Of a DNA stretch of 48,738 nucleotides, positions 32,152 to 41,535 are shown one piece after another; the stretch's first letter is position 1; each line of letters starts with the position of its first letter. This DNA comes from Caldisericota bacterium (GTDB lineage: Bacteria > Caldisericota > Caldisericia > Caldisericales > Caldisericaceae). The stretch is taken from positions 1 through 48,738 of the forward strand of contig QMOQ01000002.1 in NCBI GenBank assembly GCA_003650285.1, in the 5' to 3' direction. The notes below the pieces were generated by a model. That model had not been told where the DNA came from. It saw only the letters and a program-made list of their open reading frames with translations, and made no database searches. Position numbers and translations under genes: made by a program.

Positions 32152-33801
32152 ATGAGTAGAATAATTAAAGCACCAAGAGGAACCACCTTACACTGCAAAG
32201 GATGGGGACAAGAAGCAGCAATGAGAATGCTCATGAATAATCTTGACCCAGAAGTAGCAGGTGATCCCGAACATCTAATTGTATATGGAGGATCAGGAAA
32301 AGCTGCAAGAAACTGGGAGTCTTTTGATGCAATCGTTCAATCCTTGCAAAAGTTAGAAAACGATGAAACACTCGTCGTACAGTCAGGCAAACCAGTAGCA
32401 ATTTTCAGGACACATAATGACGCGCCAAGAGTTATGATTTCTAACTCTGTAATTGTCCCACACTGGGCAAACTGGGATTATTTCCACAAACTTGAGGACA
32501 TGGGACTTACAATGTACGGCCAAATGACCGCAGGAAGCTGGATCTATATCGGAACACAAGGAATCCTGCAGGGAGATTACGAAACATATGCAGCCGCTGC
32601 AAAAAAAGCTTTTGGAACTAATGATTTAAAAGGAAAATTTCTCCTTACTGCTGGCCTCGGAGAAATGGGAGGAGCGCAGCCACTTGCTGTAACAATGCTT
32701 CACGGAGTTGCATTAGTTGTCGAAGTCGACCCCGAACGAATAAAAAGACGGCTTGAAACAAAATATCTGGACAAATGGACAGACAATCTTAATAAAGCAT
32801 TAAAAATGGTAGAAGAAGCAAAGAACAAAAAAATACCGCTATCCATAGGTTTGCTTGGAAATGCCGCGGATGTATTTCCGGAGCTTCTCAAACGTGGTAT
32901 AATGCCAGATATCGTCACGGACCAGACCCCGGCACATGACCCGATGGCCTACATACCAAACGGTATGTCTCTTGAAAATACACAAAAATTAAAAAAAGAA
33001 AATCCGGAAGAATACAAAAAACGTTCCCTGGATGCAATGGTGCAACAGATTAAAGCAATGGTGCAATACAAGAGAAAAGGAGTTACCACTTTTGTCTATG
33101 GCAATAATATAAGAGGACAAACTAAAGCACATGGATACAAAGATGCCTTTGAAATCCCAGGGTACGTGCCAGAATATATAAGAGATCTTTTCTCAGAAGG
33201 AAAAGGACCTTTCCGCTGGGTTGCACTTTCAGGAGACCCGGAGGATATATGGGTAACAGATGAAGTAGTTAAAAAAGAATTTTCATATGACAAGCACCTG
33301 GTAAACTGGATAGAGCTTGCTCAGAAAAAAGTAAAATTTCAGGGGCTTCCCTCACGAATTTGCTGGCTTGGATATGGAGAAAGAGCAAAATTTGCCCTGA
33401 TCATAAATGACCTCGTAAAAAAGGGGGGAATCAAAGCACCAATTGTAATAGGAAGAGATCATCACGATACAGGTTCTGTCGCATCTCCCAACAGGGAGAC
33501 AGAAAAAATGAAAGATGGCTCTGATGCAATTGGTGACTGGCCCGTATTAAATGCTATGTTAAATGTTGCTAACGGTGCAACCTGGGTATCATTTCATCAC
33601 GGTGGAGGAGTAGGCATCGGTTACTCATTGCATGCTGGGATGGTTATTGTAGCTGATGGAACAGAGAACGCAGCAAAAAGACTTGAAAGGGTTCTCACTG
33701 CAGATCCGGGATTAGGCATAGTACGCCATGCTGATGCGGGATATGATATTGCAAAAACCTTTGCCAAGAAAAGCGATATAAAAATGCCCATGCTAAAATA
33801 G
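32152..33801 (+). CDS. hutU: urocanate hydratase
   Basis: [82 protein letters not shown]. Start chosen at ATG 32152, preceded by GGGGAGG. Confidence 0.95.
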   Translation: MSRIIKAPRGTTLHCKGWGQEAAMRMLMNNLDPEVAGDPEHLIVYGGSGKAARNWESFDAIVQSLQKLENDETLVVQSGKPVAIFRTHNDAPRVMISNSVIVPHWANWDYFHKLEDMGLTMYGQMTAGSWIYIGTQGILQGDYETYAAAAKKAFGTNDLKGKFLLTAGLGEMGGAQPLAVTMLHGVALVVEVDPERIKRRLETKYLDKWTDNLNKALKMVEEAKNKKIPLSIGLLGNAADVFPELLKRGIMPDIVTDQTPAHDPMAYIPNGMSLENTQKLKKENPEEYKKRSLDAMVQQIKAMVQYKRKGVTTFVYGNNIRGQTKAHGYKDAFEIPGYVPEYIRDLFSEGKGPFRWVALSGDPEDIWVTDEVVKKEFSYDKHLVNWIELAQKKVKFQGLPSRICWLGYGERAKFALIINDLVKKGGIKAPIVIGRDHHDTGSVASPNRETEKMKDGSDAIGDWPVLNAMLNVANGATWVSFHHGGGVGIGYSLHAGMVIVADGTENAAKRLERVLTADPGLGIVRHADAGYDIAKTFAKKSDIKMPMLK

Positions 33802-33878
33802 ACGAAGCTGAAATCAAAATACAGTAAAAATTTTTCACTGATTTGACACTTTTTCTACCCACATAATAGAGATAAAAA

Positions 33879-33906
33879 GTGGGGAGAGTTTAAGCTCTCC
33901 CCACTA
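33879..33906 (-). terminator. rho-independent terminator (minus-strand polarity)
   Basis: GTGGGGAGAG-tttaag-CTCTCCCCAC stem; the T-run (TTTTTAT) follows only on the minus strand. Confidence 0.75.
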
Positions 33907-33933
33907 ACACAATAAGCAGTTTGTTAAATGATG

Positions 33934-34185
33934 TTAGTCCAGATACATCCAGAAGCAATTGTCTAAAATTTCACTATATTGATTTCTATCATTTTGATAT
34001 AAGACTTTGAGAATATTGTTTATTTTTTCGACAATGTCTTTATCTGATGGGAGGTCTGCAACTACAAAATTATCGTGATTTGCTTTGATATCTATCAATC
34101 TATATTGGTCTGTAAATTGTCCACTATATTTGGCAATAAATTTATAAAAAGGGGACCGCGAAGATCCCCAATGTGTTTTAAGAAT
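33934..34185 (-). pseudogene. C-terminal gene fragment without a canonical start
   Basis: Open minus-strand frame ILKTHWGSSRSPFYKFIAKYSGQFTDQYRLIDIKANHDNFVVADLPSDKDIVEKINNILKVLYQNDRNQYSEILDNCFWMYLD*, preceded in frame by TAA (34186-34188) and followed by its own terminator; not in the ORF track. Confidence 0.4.
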
Positions 34186-34238
34186 TTATTTTTTATGCAT
34201 TCCTCCCATAAAACAGTTTTACTTTTTTAAAACAAGTT

Positions 34239-34692
34239 TTATTTGAATATTAGATACCAGAGTACCGCAAGAGCAATCGTAATTAATATAAGGATGATAA
34301 TTGCATATGCTGGAATCCTAACTTTGTAAGTTTCTACTCCTTCTTTCTTAGCGAGATTCTGAGCATATATAGAAATATAAAAGTTCAAAGAGATTAGCCC
34401 TATGGCAAAGATTATAAGAATTGTACCTGGAAAGGCTTCTGGCAATTTGAGGATAGCAAAGATTGTGTTTGCAATAAGAAGTGGGATTGCAAAAGCAAGC
34501 ATTAAAACAGCAGATTTCTTATTTGCTTTCTTCCATATTTCAGGGTTACTAAGTGATTCAGAACTTCTAACTCCAAAAAAAATAATTTTGCTTTACTCTC
34601 ATCCCAAAAATTGCGTATAGTATATAGGCAACAATTACTAAGGTGGTAGGAATGTAAAGGTTGGTTCCTTCAGGCAATGGCCCAAATGGCAT
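34239..34692 (-). pseudogene. SdpI-like integral membrane protein, interrupted by a +1 frameshift in a T8 (minus strand) homopolymer
   Basis: Frame 1 from SD-preceded ATG 34692: MPFGPLPEGTNLYIPTTLVIVAYILYAIFGMRVKQNYFF/WS*. Removing one T restores GVRSSESLSNPEIWKKANKKSAVLMLAFAIPLLIANTIF..., matching SdpI layout (GxRxxxSLxNxExWxKANxxxA). Confidence 0.7.
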
Positions 34693-34727
34693 TTTTGCAC
34701 CTCCTTATGGAAATATTGTGCAAAAAT
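34691..34727. repeat. perfect inverted repeat around the RBS of the sdpI-like gene
   Basis: ATTTTTGCAC (34691-34700) - 17 nt - GTGCAAAAAT (34718-34727); the SD AAGGAG lies in the loop and the ATG at the stem base. Confidence 0.8.
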
Positions 34728-34778
34728 CATAACACATTCCCCAAACTGCTGCACATACAGGATAGGGAGGTTATCACT

Positions 34779-34865
34779 ATGGATAATGTAATCAGAATCG
34801 TTTTTTTTCTCATTTTGTACTCTTCCTTATATAATTTTATATCCTTTGCCTTTTTAGCCAAATAA
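34779..34865 (+). CDS. 28-aa hydrophobic peptide ORF
   Basis: SD GGGAGG 8 nt before ATG: MDNVIRIVFFLILYSSLYNFISFAFLAK; divergent to the sdpI-like gene. Confidence 0.4.
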   Translation: MDNVIRIVFFLILYSSLYNFISFAFLAK

Positions 34866-35097
34866 TAAATTCTCTCTTTCTGCTTCTAATTCGATTTTTA
34901 ACTGTTTCTTTATTAAAATTTTACACCTTTTTTCTCTTTGCACAATTTCCGCTCAGTTGTTACCTGCTTCTGTACGAAATAATCATCCATTTGCCTTTTA
35001 TTCATCAGCTTATGACTCTTATACTGCACCACCTCCTTAAATAAAAATCTCCTTAAAATAACACTCATTTGTTTAGATTTGGAAGCAATCGTCTATT

Positions 35098-35502
35098 TTA
35101 ATTGGATTTATGCTGAATGAGATATTTTTTAACCATCCAGATACCTGTGCGATCTTTTTTCACCGGTTGTGTTAAGACTAACTTTACTTTAGTCCCGTCT
35201 TCATAGATAACTGTGCAGTTAACCTCTCCTTTATCTATATTCTTTTTATCAGATTGAATAGATGATACCTTGCCGTTAATTTTAAGTTGCTGAGATAAGA
35301 ATTCGCGTGCAACTTGCTCAGGGTCAAGCAAACCCGGTCTATGCCCGTTATCTACTTGATTTTGTAATTCTTTTGCTTCTTCCGTATTAATAGATACATT
35401 TATCCAGTTATCTTTGTTTTTAGAATTGCATCCTGTTATCATTGTTCCCGCTAAAAAGAACAATAAACATATTAGTAAGATACTATAAACACGTCGGCTC
35501 AT
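35098..35502 (-). CDS. predicted lipoprotein of unknown function
   Basis: Signal peptide with lipobox-like TMITGC: MSRRVYSILLICLLFFLAGTMITGCNSKNKDN...; SD AAGGAGG. Confidence 0.75.
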   Translation of the reverse strand: MSRRVYSILLICLLFFLAGTMITGCNSKNKDNWINVSINTEEAKELQNQVDNGHRPGLLDPEQVAREFLSQQLKINGKVSSIQSDKKNIDKGEVNCTVIYEDGTKVKLVLTQPVKKDRTGIWMVKKYLIQHKSN

Positions 35503-35577
35503 TATTTTCCTCCTTAAAGATTTAATTATCTAGGGAGGAACTCATCATTTCTCCCTGGTAAGTATTTTGCTTAGAAA

Positions 35578-36522
35578 CTATGGCAAATCGCTATAACGCA
35601 CCCATATCCAAGCATTTTGCAAATATCCCAAACCCAGTTGTGACGCTACTTCTGGAGTAAGATCAATACCTGCAGGATTTGTTACATTTCTACCAAATTG
35701 ATCTTTCCCGGAATTATAATTATTATAATATGCTTCCTCGGCTTCAGGTTGCCCAACCGCTAAGTCAGTAAATAATCGCCTCGAGTTAGATGCCGTAGCT
35801 GAATCCCAGTAATTGTCATCTTCATTCCAGGGTCCAACCTCCTCTACTGGTACACCTATGACAGCCTTGTTTGTGGTTTCATAGTAAACATTAACAGTAT
35901 AAGGTGGATTACTGTAGTATGGCTTGTATTAATCAGGAATAGGCCACCCTTTGTTTGCGAATTTAACATACTTATCCGGAAGTGCAACTTCATTATCGGT
36001 ATAACCATTATACTGTGTTGCATAAACCAATTCCCTATCAGTATTAGCTAAAATGCCTGTTCTGTTGTTGGCTTGACTTCTCTTTTCTTTAAGCCATTTA
36101 ATGCGATAATCTCTTTCATTCTGCCACCAATTTATAATCCATTTACGGAATTTCCCATACTTCTTTCCCAAAATCATCCGGACTTCTCTATCAATTTCAG
36201 CGGAGTTTGCAGCTATTTGTTGATTGAATTTGTTAGCATCATTAGAATTTTTACTGGAAATAGCAGTAAAGTTATGCTCCTGTATGGCCAATTCTTTTAA
36301 TTTTGCCATCTGATTGTCAGTGAGTCCTACTTCATTCTTTAATGCTTTAACATCTTGTTGCAGCTTTGTATCAGCAGTGCACAATAGATAATTTAAGACT
36401 GCTTTCTTTCCCCACGGATCATATTTCGGATTTCCATTTGTTGAATAAGCAATCCCTTCTCCTACAAATGATACCATCATAAAGATGGATACAATCAAAA
36501 TAACTAAAATCTTCTTTTTCAT
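35578..36522 (-). pseudogene. exported protein gene interrupted by in-frame TAA (35929-35931)
   Basis: Signal peptide MKKKILVILIVSIFMMVSFVGEGIAYS...; ORF 35929-36522 (197 aa) is followed in the same frame by YKPYYSNPPYTVNVYYETTNKAVIGVPVEEVGPWNEDDNYWDSATASNSRRLFTDLAVGQPEAEEAYYNNYNSGKDQFGRNVTNPAGIDLTPEVASQLGLGYLQNAWIWVRYSDLP*. Confidence 0.7.
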
Positions 36523-36943
36523 AGCTAACCTCCTAACTCAGATTTTGTTTTTTAAACAAACTTTTCAGGCATTTTTTTCGCTCTTTGCCTCCATTTTACG
36601 AATACACCTATAAATACTTCCCTTAGTTTTACACCGCGCCTACTAATCCTCCGTTTACCATTTGTTCATCCTTTTTCCGCATTCATATCGCACCGCCTCC
36701 TCTAATAAAGATTTTTCATATTTCTCTTTGCGCCTCCTATTAAAAATTGCTCCCTTCATATATAGATCCATAAGTCGGAAAATTTTCCACATTTTTATAA
36801 GAATTTCCTATTATTTTTTAGCGTCTCCCATAAAAATTTACCCTTCTATATATTAGACCTATAAACTTAAAAAATTTTCATATAGATTTTTATGAATCAA
36901 CGATACTATTTTGTATAGATTTTTTATGAGGCAATTCGTTTAC

Positions 36944-36971
36944 TTGACGAACCACTCTTATAGATTATAAT
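36944..36971 (+). promoter_or_regulatory. candidate promoter (TTGACG-16-TATAAT) for deoB-recG-rsmD
   Basis: Hexamers at 36944-36949 and 36966-36971, 25 nt before the deoB ATG. Confidence 0.65.
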
Positions 36972-36995
36972 CTGACAAGAAGGAGATTCGGAAAG

Positions 36996-38171
36996 ATGAA
37001 CATAAAAAGAACAATTGTTATTGTCATAGACAGCGTAGGAGTGGGAGAAGCAGAAGATGCTTTTCAGTATGGTGACTGGGGAGCCAATACACTTCTTCAT
37101 GTTCTCCAGTATAATAAAGATTTAAAGCTTACTAATATGGAAAAGTTAGGATTAAGAGGGCTGCTTTTAGGAGAAAAGGGAAATTACATTGCTTCATACG
37201 GTAGAATGAAAGAACAGTCAAAAGGAAAGGATTCAATAAGTGGGCATTGGGAAATGATGGGAATTATATTAAAAAAATCTTTCCCCGTTTACCCAAACGG
37301 CTTTTCAAATACTCTAATAGAAAAATTCAAAAAACTTACGGGCATTAAGGGAATTTTAGGCAACAAACCTGCATCAGGTACAGAAATTATAAAAGAACTC
37401 TACAAAGAACATGTCAGAACAAAGTACCCCATTGTCTACACATCAGCTGATTCTGTCTTCCAAATCGCCGCACACAAAGATGTAATTCCACTTGAGGAAC
37501 TGTATAAAATGTGCGAAATTGCAAGAAAACAAGTACTTATCAACGATGATGCCGTAGCACGTGTTATTGCAAGGCCGTTTATAGGAGACTTAGAAAAAGG
37601 ATTTATAAGAACATCGGAAAGAAAAGATTATTCATTAAAGCCAACCGGCACAACCACAATGGATTTATTAAAAGAAAATGGCAAAGAAGTGATAGGAATA
37701 GGCAAAATACATGATTTATTCGCAGGAATAGGCCTTACCAAAAGTATCCACACAGATAATAATACAGATGGAATTGCAAAAACAATCGAATTTATAAAAA
37801 AGGATTTTAGTGGACTTCTCTACATAAATCTTGTAGAATTTGATTCGCATTGGGGCCATAGAAGAAACTATGTGGCATATGGAAAAGGATTAAAGGATTT
37901 TGACAATGCCTTACCTAATATTTTTAACAGCATGAAAGAAACAGATGTTTTATTCATTACGGCAGACCATGGATGTGATCCAACGTTTAAAGAACATACA
38001 GATCACACAAGAGAATTCGTACCCATTATAGCGTACGGAAAAAAAATTAAAAAAAACTACAATCTTGGATTAAGAAGCTCGTTTTCTGATTTAGCAGACA
38101 CAATCACAGAAATCTTTAAATTAAGACATCTAAGCGGAAAAAGTTTTGCAAAAGAGATCATCATAGAATGA
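36996..38171 (+). CDS. deoB: phosphopentomutase
   Basis: TIVIVIDSVGVGEAEDAFQYGDWGANTLLH; KDSISGHWEMMG; ITADHGCDPTFKEHTDHTREFVPI. Confidence 0.94.
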   Translation: MNIKRTIVIVIDSVGVGEAEDAFQYGDWGANTLLHVLQYNKDLKLTNMEKLGLRGLLLGEKGNYIASYGRMKEQSKGKDSISGHWEMMGIILKKSFPVYPNGFSNTLIEKFKKLTGIKGILGNKPASGTEIIKELYKEHVRTKYPIVYTSADSVFQIAAHKDVIPLEELYKMCEIARKQVLINDDAVARVIARPFIGDLEKGFIRTSERKDYSLKPTGTTTMDLLKENGKEVIGIGKIHDLFAGIGLTKSIHTDNNTDGIAKTIEFIKKDFSGLLYINLVEFDSHWGHRRNYVAYGKGLKDFDNALPNIFNSMKETDVLFITADHGCDPTFKEHTDHTREFVPIIAYGKKIKKNYNLGLRSSFSDLADTITEIFKLRHLSGKSFAKEIIIE

Positions 38172-40495
38172 ACCACTCCTTAATAGAGGGACCACTAACC
38201 CTGGAAATCAAAAGAGGATTTAACAATGATGCGGTAATGGGAGGACTGGACAGTTTCATACTCAATAAAATAAACACACTATCCATCTCGAATACGAAAA
38301 AAGAAAAAATAAAAGCCCTCTTTGCTCATTATAAAAATGCAACGAAAATAGAGAGAAAAAATATTATAAACGGAGCTCTTTCTCTCTTAAAAGAAACAAA
38401 ATCAAAGCCTAAACAGGAGCAATTTATATCAATATCCGAATTACACACTCCCGTGCAATATATGAAAGGCATAGGCCCACATCTTGCTTCAGTTTTAAAA
38501 AAACTCGGGATACGGGAAATAATAGACTTATTATACTATTTTCCTAAAGGATATCTTGATTTGCGGCATATCAACAAAATTGCTTATCTCAAATCAGGAG
38601 AAGTTGCATTAATAAAAGGCAAAATCATAAAAACATCAGAACGAATGAGCAGAATAAAAATTTTTTCTGCCGTTGTCTCCGATGACACGGGCTACATCAC
38701 TGCAGTTTGGTTCAATCAATCTTACCTGAAAAATACACTGAGAGAGGGAACAGTTGTCATGCTGTCAGGCAAAGTACAATTTATGTATGGAAAATGGGAA
38801 ATGCCTTCACCTAACTATGAAATTGTTCAAGCGGACAAGGAAACAGTACATTCAATGCGTATAATCCCAATGTATTCCTTAACTGAAGGAATCTATCAAA
38901 AAACATTGAGAAATAAGATAAAAAAGACAGTAGACACATACGCGCCACTGATTTATGATTACTTAGATCAGCAAATCATTAATAAATTAAATCTTACTTC
39001 GCTGGATAAAGCTCTGTACAACATACATTTCCCTAAAAATTTTGAATCACTAGAAAAATCAAAAGAAAGGTTAATCTTTGATGAATTATTTGAACTGCAA
39101 ATACTTTTGGGACTGAGAAAAAAAGAAATTAAAAGTTCAAAAGGTATAAAACTGAAGGCAACACCCAAGGATATCGAAACATTCCAGGAACTTCTTCCCT
39201 TCACGTTGACAAAAGCACAACTCAAAACAATGAATGAAATTATAGAAGACTTTGCTTCTGAAAAGCCAATGAATAGACTCTTACACGGCGACGTAGGTTC
39301 AGGTAAAACAGTTGTGGCACTGTTTGCGTTGCTCATTGCAGTAAAAAATGGATATCAGGGAACAATAATGTCTCCGACAGAAGTGCTCACTCAGCAAACA
39401 TTTAATGTCGCAGAAAAAATCTTGAACAAAGCAAATATAAAAATAGCACTGCTTACCTCCGGAACAAAGAAAAAGGAAAGAAAGGAAATACTCGAAAACA
39501 TAGAAACGGGGAAGATAAATGTACTAATAGGAACACACGCCCTGATACAGCATGATGTCGCGTTCAAAAACCTTGCAATATCAGTTGTAGACGAGCAGCA
39601 CCGTTTCGGTGTATTACAAAGAAGTAATTTAAAAAGCAAAGCAATGCTTCCACATACGCTTGTTATGAGCGCAACTCCAATCCCAAGAACTCTCGCACTT
39701 ACGATCTATGGCGACCTCGACATATCGCAGATAAGAGAAATGCCAAAAGGAAGAAAGCCCGTATTAACAAAAGTATTTATAGAGAATAGCGGCGGAGCAT
39801 ACACCAAACTCGTACAGGAGTTAAAAACAGGGAAAAAAGGATATATTGTCTGCCCCCTGATAGAAGAATCTGAAAAAAGTGAGTTACAATCCGTACAGGA
39901 AAAAGCGGAAAGATTAAAACAAACATACCTGAAAGATTTTAACATCGGCATTTTACATGGCGGATTGAGCTCTGCTGAAAAAAATAAAATTATGAAAGCA
40001 TTTAAGTCCGGAGAAATATCCGTTTTAGTGTCTACCACAGTCATAGAAGTAGGGGTAGACGTTTCTGATGCAACAGTAATGATTATAGAAGATGCTGATC
40101 ATTTTGGGCTTGCGACACTGCACCAATTAAGAGGTCGAGTAGGACGAGGCGAAGCACAATCCTACTGTTTTCTGATAACACAGAACAATAAAGAACAGGC
40201 TCTGAATAGACTGCGCGTTTTAGAAAAAACATCAAACGGCTTTGAGGTTTCAGAAGAAGATTTGAAATTAAGAGGACCGGGAGAACTGCTCGGACTAAAA
40301 CAACATGGCCTACCTGAATTCAAAATCACCTCACTCCTAAGAGAAAAAGATATAGAACTATTAGAAATTGCAAGAGAACAAGCACAACTCATCATAGAAA
40401 ACAAAATTCACTGGGAAAAAGAAAAAAAAGAAGAACTGATAAAGCTCCTTAAAAATAAATTTAGCGAGAGGGAAGAGCTGATCGGTATAGCCTAA
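38168..40495 (+). CDS. recG: ATP-dependent DNA helicase RecG
   Basis: RLLHGDVGSGKTVVALFALL; VVDEQHRFGVLQR; MSATPIPRTLALTIYGDLDISQIREMPKGR; LHQLRGRVGRG. Confidence 0.97.
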   Translation: MNHSLIEGPLTLEIKRGFNNDAVMGGLDSFILNKINTLSISNTKKEKIKALFAHYKNATKIERKNIINGALSLLKETKSKPKQEQFISISELHTPVQYMKGIGPHLASVLKKLGIREIIDLLYYFPKGYLDLRHINKIAYLKSGEVALIKGKIIKTSERMSRIKIFSAVVSDDTGYITAVWFNQSYLKNTLREGTVVMLSGKVQFMYGKWEMPSPNYEIVQADKETVHSMRIIPMYSLTEGIYQKTLRNKIKKTVDTYAPLIYDYLDQQIINKLNLTSLDKALYNIHFPKNFESLEKSKERLIFDELFELQILLGLRKKEIKSSKGIKLKATPKDIETFQELLPFTLTKAQLKTMNEIIEDFASEKPMNRLLHGDVGSGKTVVALFALLIAVKNGYQGTIMSPTEVLTQQTFNVAEKILNKANIKIALLTSGTKKKERKEILENIETGKINVLIGTHALIQHDVAFKNLAISVVDEQHRFGVLQRSNLKSKAMLPHTLVMSATPIPRTLALTIYGDLDISQIREMPKGRKPVLTKVFIENSGGAYTKLVQELKTGKKGYIVCPLIEESEKSELQSVQEKAERLKQTYLKDFNIGILHGGLSSAEKNKIMKAFKSGEISVLVSTTVIEVGVDVSDATVMIIEDADHFGLATLHQLRGRVGRGEAQSYCFLITQNNKEQALNRLRVLEKTSNGFEVSEEDLKLRGPGELLGLKQHGLPEFKITSLLREKDIELLEIAREQAQLIIENKIHWEKEKKEELIKLLKNKFSEREELIGIA

Positions 40496-41097
40496 TGAGA
40501 ATAATAACAGGAAAATTCAAAGGGAAAGTTCTCTTTTCGCCATCAAAGAATATAACGCTTAGACCTACAAGCGACAAAGTAAAGGAGGCAATATTCGATA
40601 CAATAAGAGGCACGGTAAAGAATAGTTTCTTCCTGGATCTTTTTGCTGGCTCCGGCGGTGTGGGGTTTGAAGCATTAAGTGAAGGAGCTAAATTTGTCGT
40701 ATTTATCGATAAAAATGGAGTAGCAATCCAAACATTGAAAAAAAATGTATATTTACTTTCCGCTCAAAACGATGTTGCAATCATGAAGAGAGATGTTCTT
40801 GCCACACTCAAAAATTATCAAAAAATTGAGGAAAAAATAACAGAAAAATTTAATATTATATTCCTTGACCCACCGTTTCCATCTCTTCTGGCAGGAAAGG
40901 TAGTAGAAATGCTTTCAAATTTTCCACTGCTGAAAAATGATTCCATTATTATCGCAGAGCACTCGACAAGCGAAAAACTGCCACAAGAAATTGTAGGAAA
41001 AAACACCCTGAAAAAAATTAAAGAAAAAAAATACGGGAAAATTGCTGTAACATATTATAAAGTATTAGCCCAAGAATCTAACAATGCCGAAAAATAG
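40495..41097 (+). CDS. rsmD: 16S rRNA (guanine(966)-N(2))-methyltransferase RsmD
   Basis: MRIITGKFKGKVL...LRPTSDKVKEAIFDTI...FLDLFAGSGGVGFEALSEGA...IIFLDPPF. Confidence 0.93.
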   Translation: MRIITGKFKGKVLFSPSKNITLRPTSDKVKEAIFDTIRGTVKNSFFLDLFAGSGGVGFEALSEGAKFVVFIDKNGVAIQTLKKNVYLLSAQNDVAIMKRDVLATLKNYQKIEEKITEKFNIIFLDPPFPSLLAGKVVEMLSNFPLLKNDSIIIAEHSTSEKLPQEIVGKNTLKKIKEKKYGKIAVTYYKVLAQESNNAEK

Positions 41098-41136
41098 CTT
41101 GTAATATGCTAAATCGCGTGACAACAGACAAGAATC

Positions 41137-41535
41137 TTACGCAAGGTCTAAAATAGCATTGCAAAGTTTATCCGCAATCCCTATAAACTTGTCTGTTCGC
41201 GGAGCGTTGCTAAACTTTATACTGATAAATTGAGCGCACAGCTCTTTCACTTCTTCGTTCAATTTTTTAAGATGGGTGGCCTTTGTTTTATATGTCCCAT
41301 TAATTTGAGAAATAACAAGCTCGCTGTCCGATATCAAAGACGCTCTGTCTATATTTTTCTCCCTTGCCTCCCTTAGTGCCGAAATAATCGCCATGTATTC
41401 TGCAATATTATTTGTAGCACTGCCTATATATTCCGCGGAAAGAAAAATCACCTTGCCTTTCTCGGTAAAGATAAAAGCAAAAGCACTTTCTCCGGGATTT
41501 CCCCGTGATGCACCATCCGTATAAATCTTAATCAT
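41137..41535 (-). CDS. ribonuclease HI-like protein
   Basis: IKIYTDGASRGNPGESAFAFIF; TNNIAEYMAIISALREA; ISDSELVISQINGTYK. Confidence 0.9.
   Translation of the reverse strand: MIKIYTDGASRGNPGESAFAFIFTEKGKVIFLSAEYIGSATNNIAEYMAIISALREAREKNIDRASLISDSELVISQINGTYKTKATHLKKLNEEVKELCAQFISIKFSNAPRTDKFIGIADKLCNAILDLA

Noticed and set aside
34913-35005. Minus-strand micro-ORF MNKRQMDDYFVQKQVTTERKLCKEKKGVKF with AAGGAGG upstream
   Set aside because: The SD is ~22 nt from the ATG, the nearer GTG starts are poorly spaced, and there is no recognisable homology; too weak to call.
35929-35931. TAA reassigned to a sense codon (recoded genome)
   Set aside because: Core genes in the window (gap, yvcK, pckA and others) terminate at TAA where homologs end, so general reassignment is excluded.
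36600-36735. Series of AGGAGG-like motifs on the minus strand
   Set aside because: They lead only to 5-6 codon ORFs (MKNLY*, MNAEKG*); no evidence of coding.
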